A stretch of DNA of 64,000 bases from DASWJZ01 sp963814905 (GTDB taxonomy: Bacteria; Pseudomonadota; Alphaproteobacteria; Rhizobiales; Afifellaceae): the NCBI GenBank assembly GCA_963814905.1, contig CAWFEM010000021.1, positions 1-64,000 on the forward strand, read 5' to 3'. Positions within the stretch are counted from its first letter, which is position 1. Each line of letters starts with the position of its first letter. A program made the translations under genes and the position numbers. The notes below the pieces were generated by a model. That model was not told the origin of the DNA. It ran no database searches and worked only from the letters and a program-made list of their open reading frames with translations. This document shows positions 1 to 10,886 of the stretch, piece by piece.

Positions 1-74
1 TGGGCGGTGAGAGGTTCGAACTCCCGACCCCCTGGGTGTAAACCAGGTGCTCTGACCAGCTGAGCTAACCGCCC
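1..74 (-). tRNA. tRNA-Val (anticodon TAC)
   Basis: The reverse strand folds as a complete cloverleaf. The acceptor arms GGGCGGT and ACCGCCC pair, the T arm contains GTTCGAA, and the anticodon stem CCTGG/CCAGG encloses a loop with TAC, which reads GUA valine codons. The discriminator base is at position 1, so any encoded CCA lies outside the window. Confidence 0.95.
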
Positions 75-172
75 GATCGGGAGAATTTAGCCCCGAAAAT
101 CCGCCGAGTCATGCCGATCCACGGCAACCGCTCGATGCGGCCGGCCCGCTCCGATGCAAGGCCGGCAAACGA

Positions 173-195
173 AAAGCCCCGCTGAGCGGGGCTTT
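173..195 (-). terminator. Rho-independent terminator after hupB
   Basis: A perfect 10-bp stem (AAAGCCCCGC and its complement) closes a 3-nt loop and ends in a short T tract on the minus strand, just after the hupB stop codon. A short T tract also exists on the other strand, so it may work in both directions. Confidence 0.75.
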
Positions 196-219
196 AATAT
201 CGCCGAAGGTCTTGCAAAG

Positions 220-273
220 CCCTTACGGGTTCAGGAAGACCTTACGGGTTCAGAGTGTCGGGTTCAGAGTGTC
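220..273. repeat. Short tandem repeats at the 3' end of hupB
   Basis: A 14-bp unit (GGGTTCAGAGTGTC on the plus strand) occurs twice back to back at 246-259 and 260-273. A related unit (CCTTACGGGTTCAG) occurs at 220 and again at 240. The array covers the hupB stop codon, so the repeated segment sets the last residues of the protein. Confidence 0.8.
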
Positions 274-531
274 CTTCAGCCCCTTGCCTGGCTTGAACTT
301 GGCCTGGTTGGACGCCTTGATCTGCATGGGCTCGCCGGTCTGCGGGTTGCGCCCGGTGCTGGCGGCGCGCTTGGACACGGTAAAGTTGCCGAATCCAAGG
401 ACGCGCACCTCCTGACCGCTCTTCAGCGAGTCGGTGATGCAGCCGAAGACTGCCTCGACCGCTTGGGTGGCCGCCGCTTTCGACATGCCGGTCTTGTCCG
501 CCACTGCGGCAGCAAGGTCGCCCTTGTTCAT
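250..531 (-). CDS. hupB: HU family DNA-binding protein
   Basis: A 93-residue protein of normal HU length. HU dimers bend and compact DNA in the nucleoid. The N-terminal helices (MNKGDLAAAVADKTG) and the DNA-binding beta arm with the family signature GFGNFTVSKRAASTGRNPQT (about residues 46-65) are intact. The start is preceded by GAGGAG on the minus strand. The gene lies directly downstream of lon, the usual order in alphaproteobacteria, but each gene has its own terminator. The C-terminus reads KDTLNPTL, and a small tandem duplication appears to have extended it by two residues. Confidence 0.96.
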   Translation of the reverse strand: MNKGDLAAAVADKTGMSKAAATQAVEAVFGCITDSLKSGQEVRVLGFGNFTVSKRAASTGRNPQTGEPMQIKASNQAKFKPGKGLKDTLNPTL

Positions 532-630
532 CCCAGTTCTCCTCTATTGGAACAGATTGTCTCGACACCGCGTCTACCGCGCGGGAGGCCTCAAAGCGAC
601 TGCAAAGCCCGGAATCAGGGGATTTGCAAC

Positions 631-668
631 AAAAAAAGGTCGCCCGAATCGGGCGACCTTTCTTTTTC
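631..668 (-). terminator. Rho-independent terminator after lon
   Basis: Inverted arms AAGGTCGCCC and GGGCGACCTT form a stem of about 10 bp. On the minus strand it is followed by a run of seven T residues, directly after the lon stop codon. Confidence 0.85.
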
Positions 669-679
669 CACGACGCGGA

Positions 680-3118
<2,439 letters not shown>

Positions 3119-3270
3119 CGTTCTTCCTTCGAATCTCGCTTTCCGGGCCACAAGTGGCGAGGTTAGGCGATTCTCATAGCGGTTGGGGGCGGCGCCGGCG
3201 GAACTGCTCCAGGAAAGAGGCGGAGCGGGTTGGCGGGAGGCGGTTGGCGCGCGCCGGGTGGTTGCCCGTT

Positions 3271-3299
3271 AAGTGGAAGCCCGAGTCCTCCTTTTCAAG
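3271..3299 (-). promoter_or_regulatory. Possible sigma-32-like promoter of lon
   Basis: On the minus strand, CTTG is followed after 18 nt by TCCACTT, which loosely resembles the alphaproteobacterial heat-shock promoter pattern (CTTG, about 17-18 nt, CYTAT-like). Its position upstream of lon suits a heat-shock gene. The match at -10 is weak, so this is a suggestion only. Confidence 0.3.
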
Positions 3300-3339
3300 C
3301 CGCCCGGGGCGGCCGCGACACGGATGTCGGCGCGCCCCA

Positions 3340-4632
3340 TCAGGCCGAGCGGCCGGCGTTCTGATGCTCTTCGACTGCGCGTTCGCCGTAGATATAGAGC
3401 GGACGCGAATTGCCATTCACGACATCGCCGGAGATGACGACTTCCTCGACCCCTTCCAGACCGGGCAGATCGAACATCGTCTCCAACAGGATCGCTTCCA
3501 TGATGGAGCGCAGCCCGCGCGCGCCTGTCTTGCGCTCGATGGCGCGCTTGGAGATCGCGGTCAGTGCGTCGGTGTGGAAGTTGAGCTCCACGTTCTCCAT
3601 CTCGAACAGCCGCTGGTACTGCTTCACCAGCGCGTTCTTCGGCTCCGTCAGAATCTGCACGAGCGCCGGCTCGTCGAGGTCCTCCAGCGTCGCCACCACC
3701 GGAAGGCGGCCGACGAACTCCGGGATGAGTCCGAACTTCAAGAGATCTTCCGGCTCGACGAGGCGGAACAGATCGCCCGTCTTGCGATCCTCCGGCGAAC
3801 TCACCGTGGCGCCGAACCCGATCGAAGTCTTGCGGCCGCGGTCGGAGATTATGCGGTCGAGACCGGCGAACGCGCCGCCGCAGATGAAGAGGATGTTGGT
3901 CGTGTCGACCTGCAGGAACTCCTGCTGCGGATGCTTGCGCCCGCCCTGCGGCGGGACGGAGGCGACCGTGCCCTCCATGATCTTCAGGAGAGCCTGCTGC
4001 ACGCCCTCGCCCGACACGTCGCGCGTGATCGAGGGGTTGTCGGACTTGCGGCTGATCTTATCGACCTCGTCGATATAGACGATGCCGCGCTGCGCGCGCT
4101 CCACGTTGTAGTCGGCCGACTGCAGCAGCTTCAGGATGATATTCTCGACGTCCTCACCGACATAGCCGGCTTCCGTCAGCGTCGTCGCATCCGCCATCGT
4201 GAACGGCACGTCGAGGATGCGCGCGAGCGTCTGCGCGAGCAGCGTCTTGCCACAGCCGGTCGGGCCGATCAGCAGGATGTTCGACTTGGCGAGCTCGACG
4301 TCATTGTTGCGGGCGGCGTGATTGAGCCGCTTGTAGTGATTGTGAACGGCGACGGAGAGCACCTTCTTGGCGTGCGTCTGGCCGATCACGTAGTCGTTCA
4401 GGACCTCGTAGATCTCCAGCGGCGTGGGAACGCCGTCGCCCGACTTCACCAGCGAGGATTTGTTCTCCTCGCGGATGATGTCCATGCATAATTCGACACA
4501 CTCGTCGCAGATGAAGACAGTCGGGCCCGCGATGAGCTTGCGAACCTCGTGCTGGCTCTTGCCGCAGAACGAGCAGTAGAGCGTATTCTTGCTCTCGCCA
4601 CCGCCGCTACCGGAACCGCTGATCTTGCTCAT
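3340..4632 (-). CDS. clpX: ATP-dependent Clp protease ATP-binding subunit ClpX
   Basis: A 430-residue AAA+ unfoldase, normal length for ClpX. It feeds substrates to ClpP. The N-terminal zinc-binding domain has Cys20, Cys23, Cys42 and Cys45. Walker A is GPTGCGKT at 123-130, Walker B is IVYIDEVDKI, the pore loop GYVGEDVE is present, and the ClpP-docking IGF loop reads TSIGFGA. GAGG lies upstream of the ATG. The gene sits between clpP and lon on the same strand, in the usual order clpP-clpX-lon. Confidence 0.98.
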   Translation of the reverse strand: MSKISGSGSGGGESKNTLYCSFCGKSQHEVRKLIAGPTVFICDECVELCMDIIREENKSSLVKSGDGVPTPLEIYEVLNDYVIGQTHAKKVLSVAVHNHYKRLNHAARNNDVELAKSNILLIGPTGCGKTLLAQTLARILDVPFTMADATTLTEAGYVGEDVENIILKLLQSADYNVERAQRGIVYIDEVDKISRKSDNPSITRDVSGEGVQQALLKIMEGTVASVPPQGGRKHPQQEFLQVDTTNILFICGGAFAGLDRIISDRGRKTSIGFGATVSSPEDRKTGDLFRLVEPEDLLKFGLIPEFVGRLPVVATLEDLDEPALVQILTEPKNALVKQYQRLFEMENVELNFHTDALTAISKRAIERKTGARGLRSIMEAILLETMFDLPGLEGVEEVVISGDVVNGNSRPLYIYGERAVEEHQNAGRSA

Positions 4633-4769
4633 CGTAAACCTCGCTCAGTACGCCTGTGCATGATCGATGCCATCCGGCGGCCTGCGCCCACCATGCTCAC
4701 ATCGAACCATTCTTGCCCGCAACATTTCAAGATTAACTTAATGATCGGATTGGGAATGTGGGCTTTCCG

Positions 4770-5411
4770 TCACGCCCCCTCCCCGGCAATTTGCTCCAGC
4801 GCCACGCGGGTCGTGATCACGTCGTCGACAAGCCCGAAATCCCGGGCCTGCTCGGCGCTCATGAAATAGTCACGATCGAGCGTCGATTCGATAGCCTCAT
4901 AGGTCTGGCCGGTATGCTTTGCGTACATGTCATTGAGCCGCCGCTTCATTTTAATGATGTCCTCGGCGTGACGCTCGATGTCGGAGGCCTGCCCCTGGAA
5001 CCCGCCGGAGGGCTGATGCACCATGATTCGGGCATTTGGCGTGGCAAAGCGGAGGCTTTTCTCGCCCGCGCACAGAAGCAGAGAGCCCATCGAGGCGGCC
5101 TGGCCGACGCACAGGGTCGAAACGGCCGGCTTCACGAACTGCATGGTGTCGTAAATCGCCATCCCGGAGGTCACAACGCCCCCCGGGGAGTTGATATACA
5201 TGGAGATTTCCTTCTTGGGGTTGTCCGCCTCCAGGAAGAGAAGCTGCGCACAGACGAGCGACGCCATGTGGTCCTCGACCGGACCGGTAATGAAGATGAT
5301 GCGCTCCTTCAGGAGGCGCGAATAGATGTCGTAGGCGCGCTCTCCCCGGTTCGTCTGCTCGACAACCATCGGCACGAGCAGGTTCATGTAGGTGTCGGTC
5401 GGGTCTTTCAT
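4770..5411 (-). CDS. clpP: ATP-dependent Clp protease proteolytic subunit ClpP
   Basis: A 213-residue serine protease that forms the tetradecameric ClpP chamber and partners ClpX, the next gene. The catalytic triad is recognisable: Ser107 in QAASMGSLL, His132 in MVHQPSGG and Asp181 in DRDYFMSA, with the expected spacing. The longer open frame starts at 5513, but homologues begin at the Met of MKDPTDTYMN, so I place the start at 5411. The ribosome site is weak (GGTGA). About 137 bp separate it from clpX, which may therefore have its own promoter. Confidence 0.95.
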   Translation of the reverse strand: MKDPTDTYMNLLVPMVVEQTNRGERAYDIYSRLLKERIIFITGPVEDHMASLVCAQLLFLEADNPKKEISMYINSPGGVVTSGMAIYDTMQFVKPAVSTLCVGQAASMGSLLLCAGEKSLRFATPNARIMVHQPSGGFQGQASDIERHAEDIIKMKRRLNDMYAKHTGQTYEAIESTLDRDYFMSAEQARDFGLVDDVITTRVALEQIAGEGA

Positions 5412-5608
5412 GGGCTTTTTCACCGGGAAAAGCGTGCATCGCGCGGCGCCAATCCGCGCCGCCGAATCCTTTGTCAGATAAGCGTCTTTTAGCGCCCCAC
5501 CAAGGGAGCGCAAACAATCAGGCTAAATGCGGCGATCAGGCGGCCCCGCTCGTCGCGCGGGAGTCGATTATTCGATTCGCCTGGGCAGATGCTTAACGGC
5601 GGGACGGT

Positions 5609-7057
5609 TCAGTGGCCGGCCTCTTCGCCGTCCGCGTGGTCGCCGTGCTCGTGCTCGCCATCATGCTCGTGCCCGCCATCATGCTCATGCTCGCCATGGT
5701 CGTGGTCGTGATGGTGAGCCGGCTGTTCTTCCTCGTAGGCGGCGAGAAGCTCTTCCTTGGTCACCTTCTTGTCCGAGATTTCGGCGAATTCGAGCAGGTA
5801 GTCGACCACCTTCTCCTCGAAGATCGGCGCCCTCAGGGCCTGCAGCGCATCAGGATTGTTGCGGTAATAATCGAGCACCTGGCGTTCCTGGCCCTGGTAG
5901 CGCCGCGCCTGTTCAAAAAGCGCGCCCTGAAGCTCTTCGTCGGTCACCGTCACTTCGGCGGTCTCGCCGATCTTGGAGAGCACAAGGCCTAGCCGCACCC
6001 GCCGCTCGGCGATGCCGCGATACTCCTTGCGAGCGTCCTCCTCCGTCGTGCCTTCGTCCTCGAACGAGCGGCCGTGATGCTCCACGTCGTGCAACACCTG
6101 CCGCCAGATGTTGTCGAACTCCTGCTCGACGAGGTTCTGCGGAAGCGGGAAATCGTGCTTTTCGTCGAGCTGGTCGAGGAGCTGCCGCTTCACCTGCTGG
6201 CGCGTGGCGCTGCCGTATTCGCTCTCGATCTGCCCGCGGATCGTCTCGCGCAGCTTGTCGACCAATTCCAAGCCGAGCCGCGTGGCGAGCGCGTCGTCGA
6301 GGACGATTTCTCCCGGCGCGGCGACTTCAGAAACGGTGATATCGAACGAGGCCGGTTTTCCCGCCAGGTTCTCGGCCGGGTAATCCTCCGGGAAGGTGAT
6401 CTCGATGACCTTCTTCTCCCCACCCTTAACGCCGACCAGCGCGTCCTCGAAGCCGGGAACGAATTGGCCGGAGCCGAGCACGATGCCGGTGGTGTTGGAC
6501 TCGAAGACCTCGCCGCCGGTGCTGGCGCTATATTCGAAGGTGACCCGGTCGCCGGTCTCGGCGGGACGCTCGACCGCTTCATAGACGCGGGCGCTCTCCG
6601 CGATCTTCTTCAGCCGTTCCTCGACCTCCTCGTCGGTCACGTCGACGATCGGCCGCTCGATCTTGAGGCCCTTGAAGTCGGCGAGCTCGTAACTCGGCAA
6701 CACCTCGTATTCGAGCGTGAAGACCAGATCGGCGCGGCCCTCCAGGACCTCCGTCGCCTCCCCCTCGTCCTCGGTCATGGCGATCTTCGGTTGCATGGCG
6801 GCGCGCTCGCCGCGCTCGTTGATCGCCTGCTGCGTCGTCTCTCCGACGAGCCCCTGCACGATCTCAGCCATCGCCGCCTTGCCGTAGACGCGGCGAAGAT
6901 GCGCCACCGGCACCTTGCCCGGGCGGAAGCCCTTGATGCGCACGCTCGACTTCAACTGGTCGAGCCGCTCCATCAGGCGGGTGTCCAGCTCCGAGGCCGG
7001 TATCGTCACCGTCAGGCCACGCCTCAGGCCGTCCGTCAGGGTCTCGTTCACTTGCAT
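5609..7057 (-). CDS. tig: Trigger factor (ribosome-associated chaperone)
   Basis: A 482-residue protein. Trigger factor binds the ribosome exit tunnel and folds nascent chains. The ribosome-binding domain carries the signature GFRPGKVPVAHLRRVYG (about 44-60). The FKBP-like peptidyl-prolyl isomerase domain lies near 165-250, and the C-terminal chaperone arms follow. The last 35 or so residues are unusual: they consist almost only of His, Asp, Glu and Gly (for example HHHDHDHGEHEHDGGHEH), a likely metal-binding tail. It is upstream of clpP on the same strand, as in many relatives, with tRNA-Leu just upstream. Confidence 0.97.
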   Translation of the reverse strand: MQVNETLTDGLRRGLTVTIPASELDTRLMERLDQLKSSVRIKGFRPGKVPVAHLRRVYGKAAMAEIVQGLVGETTQQAINERGERAAMQPKIAMTEDEGEATEVLEGRADLVFTLEYEVLPSYELADFKGLKIERPIVDVTDEEVEERLKKIAESARVYEAVERPAETGDRVTFEYSASTGGEVFESNTTGIVLGSGQFVPGFEDALVGVKGGEKKVIEITFPEDYPAENLAGKPASFDITVSEVAAPGEIVLDDALATRLGLELVDKLRETIRGQIESEYGSATRQQVKRQLLDQLDEKHDFPLPQNLVEQEFDNIWRQVLHDVEHHGRSFEDEGTTEEDARKEYRGIAERRVRLGLVLSKIGETAEVTVTDEELQGALFEQARRYQGQERQVLDYYRNNPDALQALRAPIFEEKVVDYLLEFAEISDKKVTKEELLAAYEEEQPAHHHDHDHGEHEHDGGHEHDGEHEHGDHADGEEAGH

Positions 7058-7100
7058 TTCAAACGTCCCGATCTACTCAAATGTTGCGAAGTGCGAAGGC

Positions 7101-7186
7101 TGGTGCGGGCGGAGGGACTTGAACCCCCACGGGCTAAGCCCACAGGAACCTAAATCCTGCGTGTCTACCAGTTCCACCACGCCCGC
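7101..7186 (-). tRNA. tRNA-Leu (anticodon TAG)
   Basis: A class II tRNA with acceptor GCGGGCG/CGCCCGC, a long variable arm, T loop GTTCAAG, and anticodon loop TTTAGGT inside stem CAGGA/TCCTG. CCA is encoded at 7101-7103. It lies just upstream of tig on the same strand. Confidence 0.95.
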
Positions 7187-7254
7187 CCGCGCACATCCCG
7201 TGTCCCGCGGCCAAGCCGACGCCCGTTCCGGACACGCGCTCGTAAAGCAAGGCG

Positions 7255-8811
7255 TCAGGGGGAGCAAGGCTTTCGCGGCGGTTTGGGCACCGCGCAAGGG
7301 CGCCCTCGGACCCCTAGATCGGGCTCGGATCGAGGCCCCGCAAGACCCCTGGGATCGCCGTCGGAATATCCTCCGCGATGAGTTCCTCGCCCGCAGGCGG
7401 CGCCCGCCGCCCCGTGGATCCAGACCCCGGCAGAGGCCGCATCAAATCCCGGCAGACCCTGCGCCAGGAGCCCCGCGATGATGCCGGTCAGCACGTCGCC
7501 GCTGCCGGCCGTGGCAAGGTCCGCCGGGGCGTTGGCGTTGATGGCGGCGCGGCCGTCGGGCGCCGCGATCACCGTGTCGTAGCCCTTGAGCACAACGCAC
7601 GCGCCGCTCGCCTTCGCCGCGGCGCGGGCCCGGTCAAGGCGCGGCGCGTCGGCCGGGCCCTCTCCGAAAAGCCGGGCGAACTCGCCCTCATGCGGCGTCA
7701 TCACGACGGGGCGTTTTCTCTTCTGAATCGCCGAGAACAGCGTCTCAGGCGCGTCCGCGAAACTGGTCAGCGCATCGGCGTCGAGAACCACGGCCGCCTC
7801 GCTCGCGAGAGCCGCTTCGACATTTGCCCGCGTCTTCGCGCCGACGCCGTTTCCGGGGCCAACCGCGACGGCCTTCGGGCGCGGGTCCGCGAGAAGCTCC
7901 GACAGCGCCGCCGCGCCGTCGAAGGCGCGCACCATGATCGCCGTCAGGTGCGCCGCGTTGACGATGAGCGCGTCGGGCGGCGAAGCGACCGTGACCGCAC
8001 CCGATCCGGCGCGAAGCGCCGCCATCGCGGCGAGCCGCGCCGCGCCCGTCGCGCTCATCGCTCCGCAGACGACGAAGGCATGCCCGCGCGAATATTTGTG
8101 GTCGTCCGGCCGCGGCGGCCGCAGTGCGTGCCGCCACAGCCCCGGCAGGTTGTGGAAGGTCTGCGGCCGGATCGTCTCCAGCACAGCATCGGCGATGCCG
8201 ATCTGCGCGACCTCCGTCAGCCCGCAATGGAGCCGCCCCGGAAGAAGGAGGTGCCCCGGCTTCAGCCGGAAGAAGGTGACCGTGCGCACCGCGTTGACGG
8301 CGACGCCCTTGACCGCGCCGCTGCGGCCGTCGATGCCGCTCGGCAGATCGACGGCAAGGACCGGCACGCCGGAGGCGTTCAGCGCCGTCACAACCCGCGC
8401 CGCCTCCCCTTCGAGCGGCCGTGCCAGTCCCGCGCCGAACAGCGCGTCGATGACGAGATCGGCGGAAAGGTCGGTCGCTTCGCCAAGCGTCTCGAACGGC
8501 CCGTCATAGTCGGCGGCGGCCTGGCCGGCGTCACCTTTGAGGGCTGCGCGCCCGCCGAGGAGCGCAACACGAACCTCCCGTCCGGCTTTCTTCAGGAGCG
8601 ATGCGGCGACGAAGCCATCCCCGCCGTTGTTGCCGGGACCGGCGACGACCAGGATGCGGCCCTCTTCCACCAGGTCGCGCGCGGCTTCCGCGATTGCGGC
8701 GCCGGCCTTCAGCATGAGCGCATAGCCAGGGACGCCGGAGGCGATCGTCAGCCGATCCGCCTCCCCCATCTCGTCCGGCGTGAGAAGCTCAAGATGGGCC
8801 ATTTTGATCAT
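7255..8811 (-). CDS. nnr: Bifunctional NAD(P)H-hydrate epimerase / ADP-dependent dehydratase (3' frameshift)
   Basis: This enzyme repairs hydrated NADH and NADPH: the N-terminal YjeF_N domain (about 1-210, with GPGNNGGDGFVAA) epimerises, and the C-terminal ribokinase-like domain (about 225-490, with GSGDVLTGIIAGLL) dehydrates with ADP. Near residue 473 the open frame turns into non-homologous sequence and stops at 7255. The alternative frame from about 7395 gives AGEELIAEDIPTAIPGVLRG and stops at 7314, which matches a normal family C-terminus. One extra base near 7395 explains this, as a sequencing error or a real frameshift. No clear ribosome site marks the start; ATGs at 8811 and 8802 are both possible. 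Confidence 0.9.
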   Translation of the reverse strand: MIKMAHLELLTPDEMGEADRLTIASGVPGYALMLKAGAAIAEAARDLVEEGRILVVAGPGNNGGDGFVAASLLKKAGREVRVALLGGRAALKGDAGQAAADYDGPFETLGEATDLSADLVIDALFGAGLARPLEGEAARVVTALNASGVPVLAVDLPSGIDGRSGAVKGVAVNAVRTVTFFRLKPGHLLLPGRLHCGLTEVAQIGIADAVLETIRPQTFHNLPGLWRHALRPPRPDDHKYSRGHAFVVCGAMSATGAARLAAMAALRAGSGAVTVASPPDALIVNAAHLTAIMVRAFDGAAALSELLADPRPKAVAVGPGNGVGAKTRANVEAALASEAAVVLDADALTSFADAPETLFSAIQKRKRPVVMTPHEGEFARLFGEGPADAPRLDRARAAAKASGACVVLKGYDTVIAAPDGRAAINANAPADLATAGSGDVLTGIIAGLLAQGLPGFDAASAGVWIHGAAGAACGRGTHRGGYSDGDPRGLAGPRSEPDLGVRGRPCAVPKPPRKPCSP

Positions 8812-8936
8812 CAAGAAGGCATTTGCTTAAGTTATAGTCAGCGTCATCAGGCTGACATGCGATGTCGAAGGTATCGTTTGCCGAGTTTCTGCGCATCTGC
8901 CATGCAGCCGTGCGGTCCGAAGTGGCGTGTCGTCGT

Positions 8937-8952
8937 TGGCATGCTTCCTGCT
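8937..8952 (+). promoter_or_regulatory. Sigma-54-type promoter of glnB
   Basis: TGGCATGCTTCCTGCT has the invariant GG (8938-8939) and GC (8950-8951) exactly 10 nt apart, close to the TGGCAC-N5-TTGCW consensus. It lies about 45 bp before the glnB start. Sigma-54/NtrC control of glnBA is established in alphaproteobacteria. I could not find a convincing NtrC site upstream. Confidence 0.65.
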
Positions 8953-8995
8953 TCGAACCGCCGAGGCCCCCAACCTGCGCTGGAGTACGAGAAGA

Positions 8996-9334
8996 ATGAA
9001 GAAGATCGAAGCAATCATCAAACCGTTCAAGCTCGATGAAGTGAAGGAGGCGTTGCAGGAGGTTGGGTTGCAAGGTATCACGGTGACGGAAGCCAAGGGC
9101 TTCGGCCGTCAGAAAGGTCACACCGAGCTCTACCGCGGCGCCGAATACGTCGTGGACTTTCTGCCCAAGGTCAAAGTCGAAGTCGTCTTGGCGGACGACC
9201 TTGTCGACCGTGCGGTGGAAGCGATCCGCAACGCGGCGCAGACCGGTCGCATCGGCGACGGTAAGATATTCATCTCCCCGGTCGAAGAGGCGATCCGCAT
9301 CCGTACCGGCGAGAGCGGGCTCGACGCGATCTGA
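8996..9334 (+). CDS. glnB: Nitrogen regulatory protein P-II
   Basis: A 112-residue P-II signal protein. Trimers sense 2-oxoglutarate and ATP/ADP and control glutamine synthetase adenylylation and NtrB. The T loop has the uridylylation tyrosine Tyr51 in ELYRGAEYVVDF. The C-terminal signature GRIGDGKIFISPVEEAIRIR is intact. I chose the ATG at 8996 (MKKIEAIIKPF) because it matches the universal family N-terminus and follows GGAG; the open frame extends upstream without homology. It is 66 bp ahead of glnA on the same strand, the standard glnBA operon. Confidence 0.97.
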   Translation: MKKIEAIIKPFKLDEVKEALQEVGLQGITVTEAKGFGRQKGHTELYRGAEYVVDFLPKVKVEVVLADDLVDRAVEAIRNAAQTGRIGDGKIFISPVEEAIRIRTGESGLDAI

Positions 9335-9400
9335 ACCAGCTGACGGCGGCTCAGACCGCCTCAGGAAAAACTGGGGAACGGAACAACGGATGAGGAAGAT

Positions 9401-10810
9401 ATGACGACTGCCTCCGACGTCCTGAAGAGCATCAAGGACAACGACATCAAATACGTCGACGTGCGTTTCACCGATCCGCGCGGAAAGATGCAGCACGTCA
9501 CGATGGACGTCTCTGCGATCGACGAGGACGCCTTCGCAGACGGCATCATGTTCGACGGTTCGTCGATCGCTGGCTGGAAGGCCATCCACCAGTCCGACAT
9601 GACGCTGATGATGGATCCTGAATCGGCGGCGATCGATCCTTTCTTCGCGCAGCCGACGCTGGCGATTTTCTGCGACATCCTCGACCCTGGTACCGGCGAG
9701 CCCTACAACCGCGATCCGCGCACCACCGCGAAGAAGGCGATCGCCTTCCTTCAGTCCACCGGCGTCGGCGACACCTGCTATTTCGGGCCGGAAGCCGAAT
9801 TCTTCATCTTCGACGACGTGCGCTTCTCCGCGCAGCCCTATTCCACCGGTTTCTGGGTCAACTCCTCCGAGCTGCCGACCAATTCCGAGACCGTATATGA
9901 GGGTGGCAATCTCGGTCACCGCCCGCGCACCAAGGGCGGCTACTTCCCGGTTCCGCCGGTCAACTCCGCGCAGGACATCCGCTCCGACATGCTCACCTAC
10001 ATGGCGCAGATGGGCGTGGCGGTTGAGAAGCACCATCACGAGGTGGGCGCCGCGCAGCACGAGCTCGGCATCAAGTTCGACACGCTGATCAAGGCCGCGG
10101 ACGGATTGCAGATCTACAAATACTGCATCCATCAGACCGCGCACGCCTACGGCAAGACCGCCACCTTCATGCCGAAGCCGGTGTTCGGCGACAACGGTTC
10201 GGGCATGCACGTCCACCAGTCGATCTGGAAGGACGGCAAGCCGGTCTTCGCCGGCAACAAATACGCCGATCTTTCCGACGAATGCCTGTTCTATATCGGC
10301 GGCATCCTGAAGCACGCGAAGGCCATCAACGCCTTCACCAATCCGACCACGAATTCCTACAAGCGGCTCGTGCCGGGCTATGAGGCGCCGGTGCTGCTCG
10401 CCTACTCCGCGCGCAACCGCTCCGCTTCCTGCCGCATCCCCGTGACGAACTCGCCGAAGGGCAAGCGCGTCGAGGTGCGCTTCCCCGATCCCGGCGCAAA
10501 TCCCTATCTCGGCTTCACCGCGATGCTGATGGCAGGGCTCGACGGCATCGCGAACAAGACCCACCCGGGCGACGCGATGGACAAGGATCTCTACGACCTG
10601 CCGCCGGACGAGCTGAAGCAGATCCCGACGGTCTGCGGCTCGCTGCGCGAGGCGCTCGGCTCGCTTGACGCCGACCGCGACTTCCTCAAGGCCGGCGGCG
10701 TCTTCGACGACGATCAGATCGACGCCTATATCGAGCTGAAGATGGTCGAGAACATGCGCTACGAGATGACGCCGCATCCGGTCGAATACGACATGTACTA
10801 CTCGGTCTGA
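9401..10810 (+). CDS. glnA: Glutamine synthetase, type I
   Basis: A 469-residue GSI enzyme that makes glutamine from glutamate, ammonium and ATP as a dodecamer. Visible are the beta-grasp start (VRFTDPRGKMQHVTM), the metal and glutamate motif EAEFFIFDD, the ATP-binding segment KPVFGDNGSGMHVHQS and the adenylylation tyrosine Tyr398 in KDLYDLPPDE, which implies control by GlnE and P-II. GAGGAAG precedes the ATG. It forms an operon with glnB and ends at a strong hairpin. Confidence 0.98.
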   Translation: MTTASDVLKSIKDNDIKYVDVRFTDPRGKMQHVTMDVSAIDEDAFADGIMFDGSSIAGWKAIHQSDMTLMMDPESAAIDPFFAQPTLAIFCDILDPGTGEPYNRDPRTTAKKAIAFLQSTGVGDTCYFGPEAEFFIFDDVRFSAQPYSTGFWVNSSELPTNSETVYEGGNLGHRPRTKGGYFPVPPVNSAQDIRSDMLTYMAQMGVAVEKHHHEVGAAQHELGIKFDTLIKAADGLQIYKYCIHQTAHAYGKTATFMPKPVFGDNGSGMHVHQSIWKDGKPVFAGNKYADLSDECLFYIGGILKHAKAINAFTNPTTNSYKRLVPGYEAPVLLAYSARNRSASCRIPVTNSPKGKRVEVRFPDPGANPYLGFTAMLMAGLDGIANKTHPGDAMDKDLYDLPPDELKQIPTVCGSLREALGSLDADRDFLKAGGVFDDDQIDAYIELKMVENMRYEMTPHPVEYDMYYSV

Positions 10811-10855
10811 GCAGCGCCACGCTCAGGCCGGCGCCGTCGGCGCCCGTCTCTCTTG

Positions 10856-10886
10856 AAATGGCCGGTCCCGCGACCGGCCATTTTTC
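10856..10886 (+). terminator. Rho-independent terminator after glnA
   Basis: A 12-bp stem (AAATGGCCGGTC and its complement) with a 4-nt loop is followed by TTTTT, 45 bp after the glnA stop codon. Confidence 0.85.

Noticed and set aside
8789..10777. 662-codon minus-strand open frame opposite glnB-glnA
   Set aside because: Antisense to conserved glnA in a high-GC genome where long shadow frames are common; no motif.
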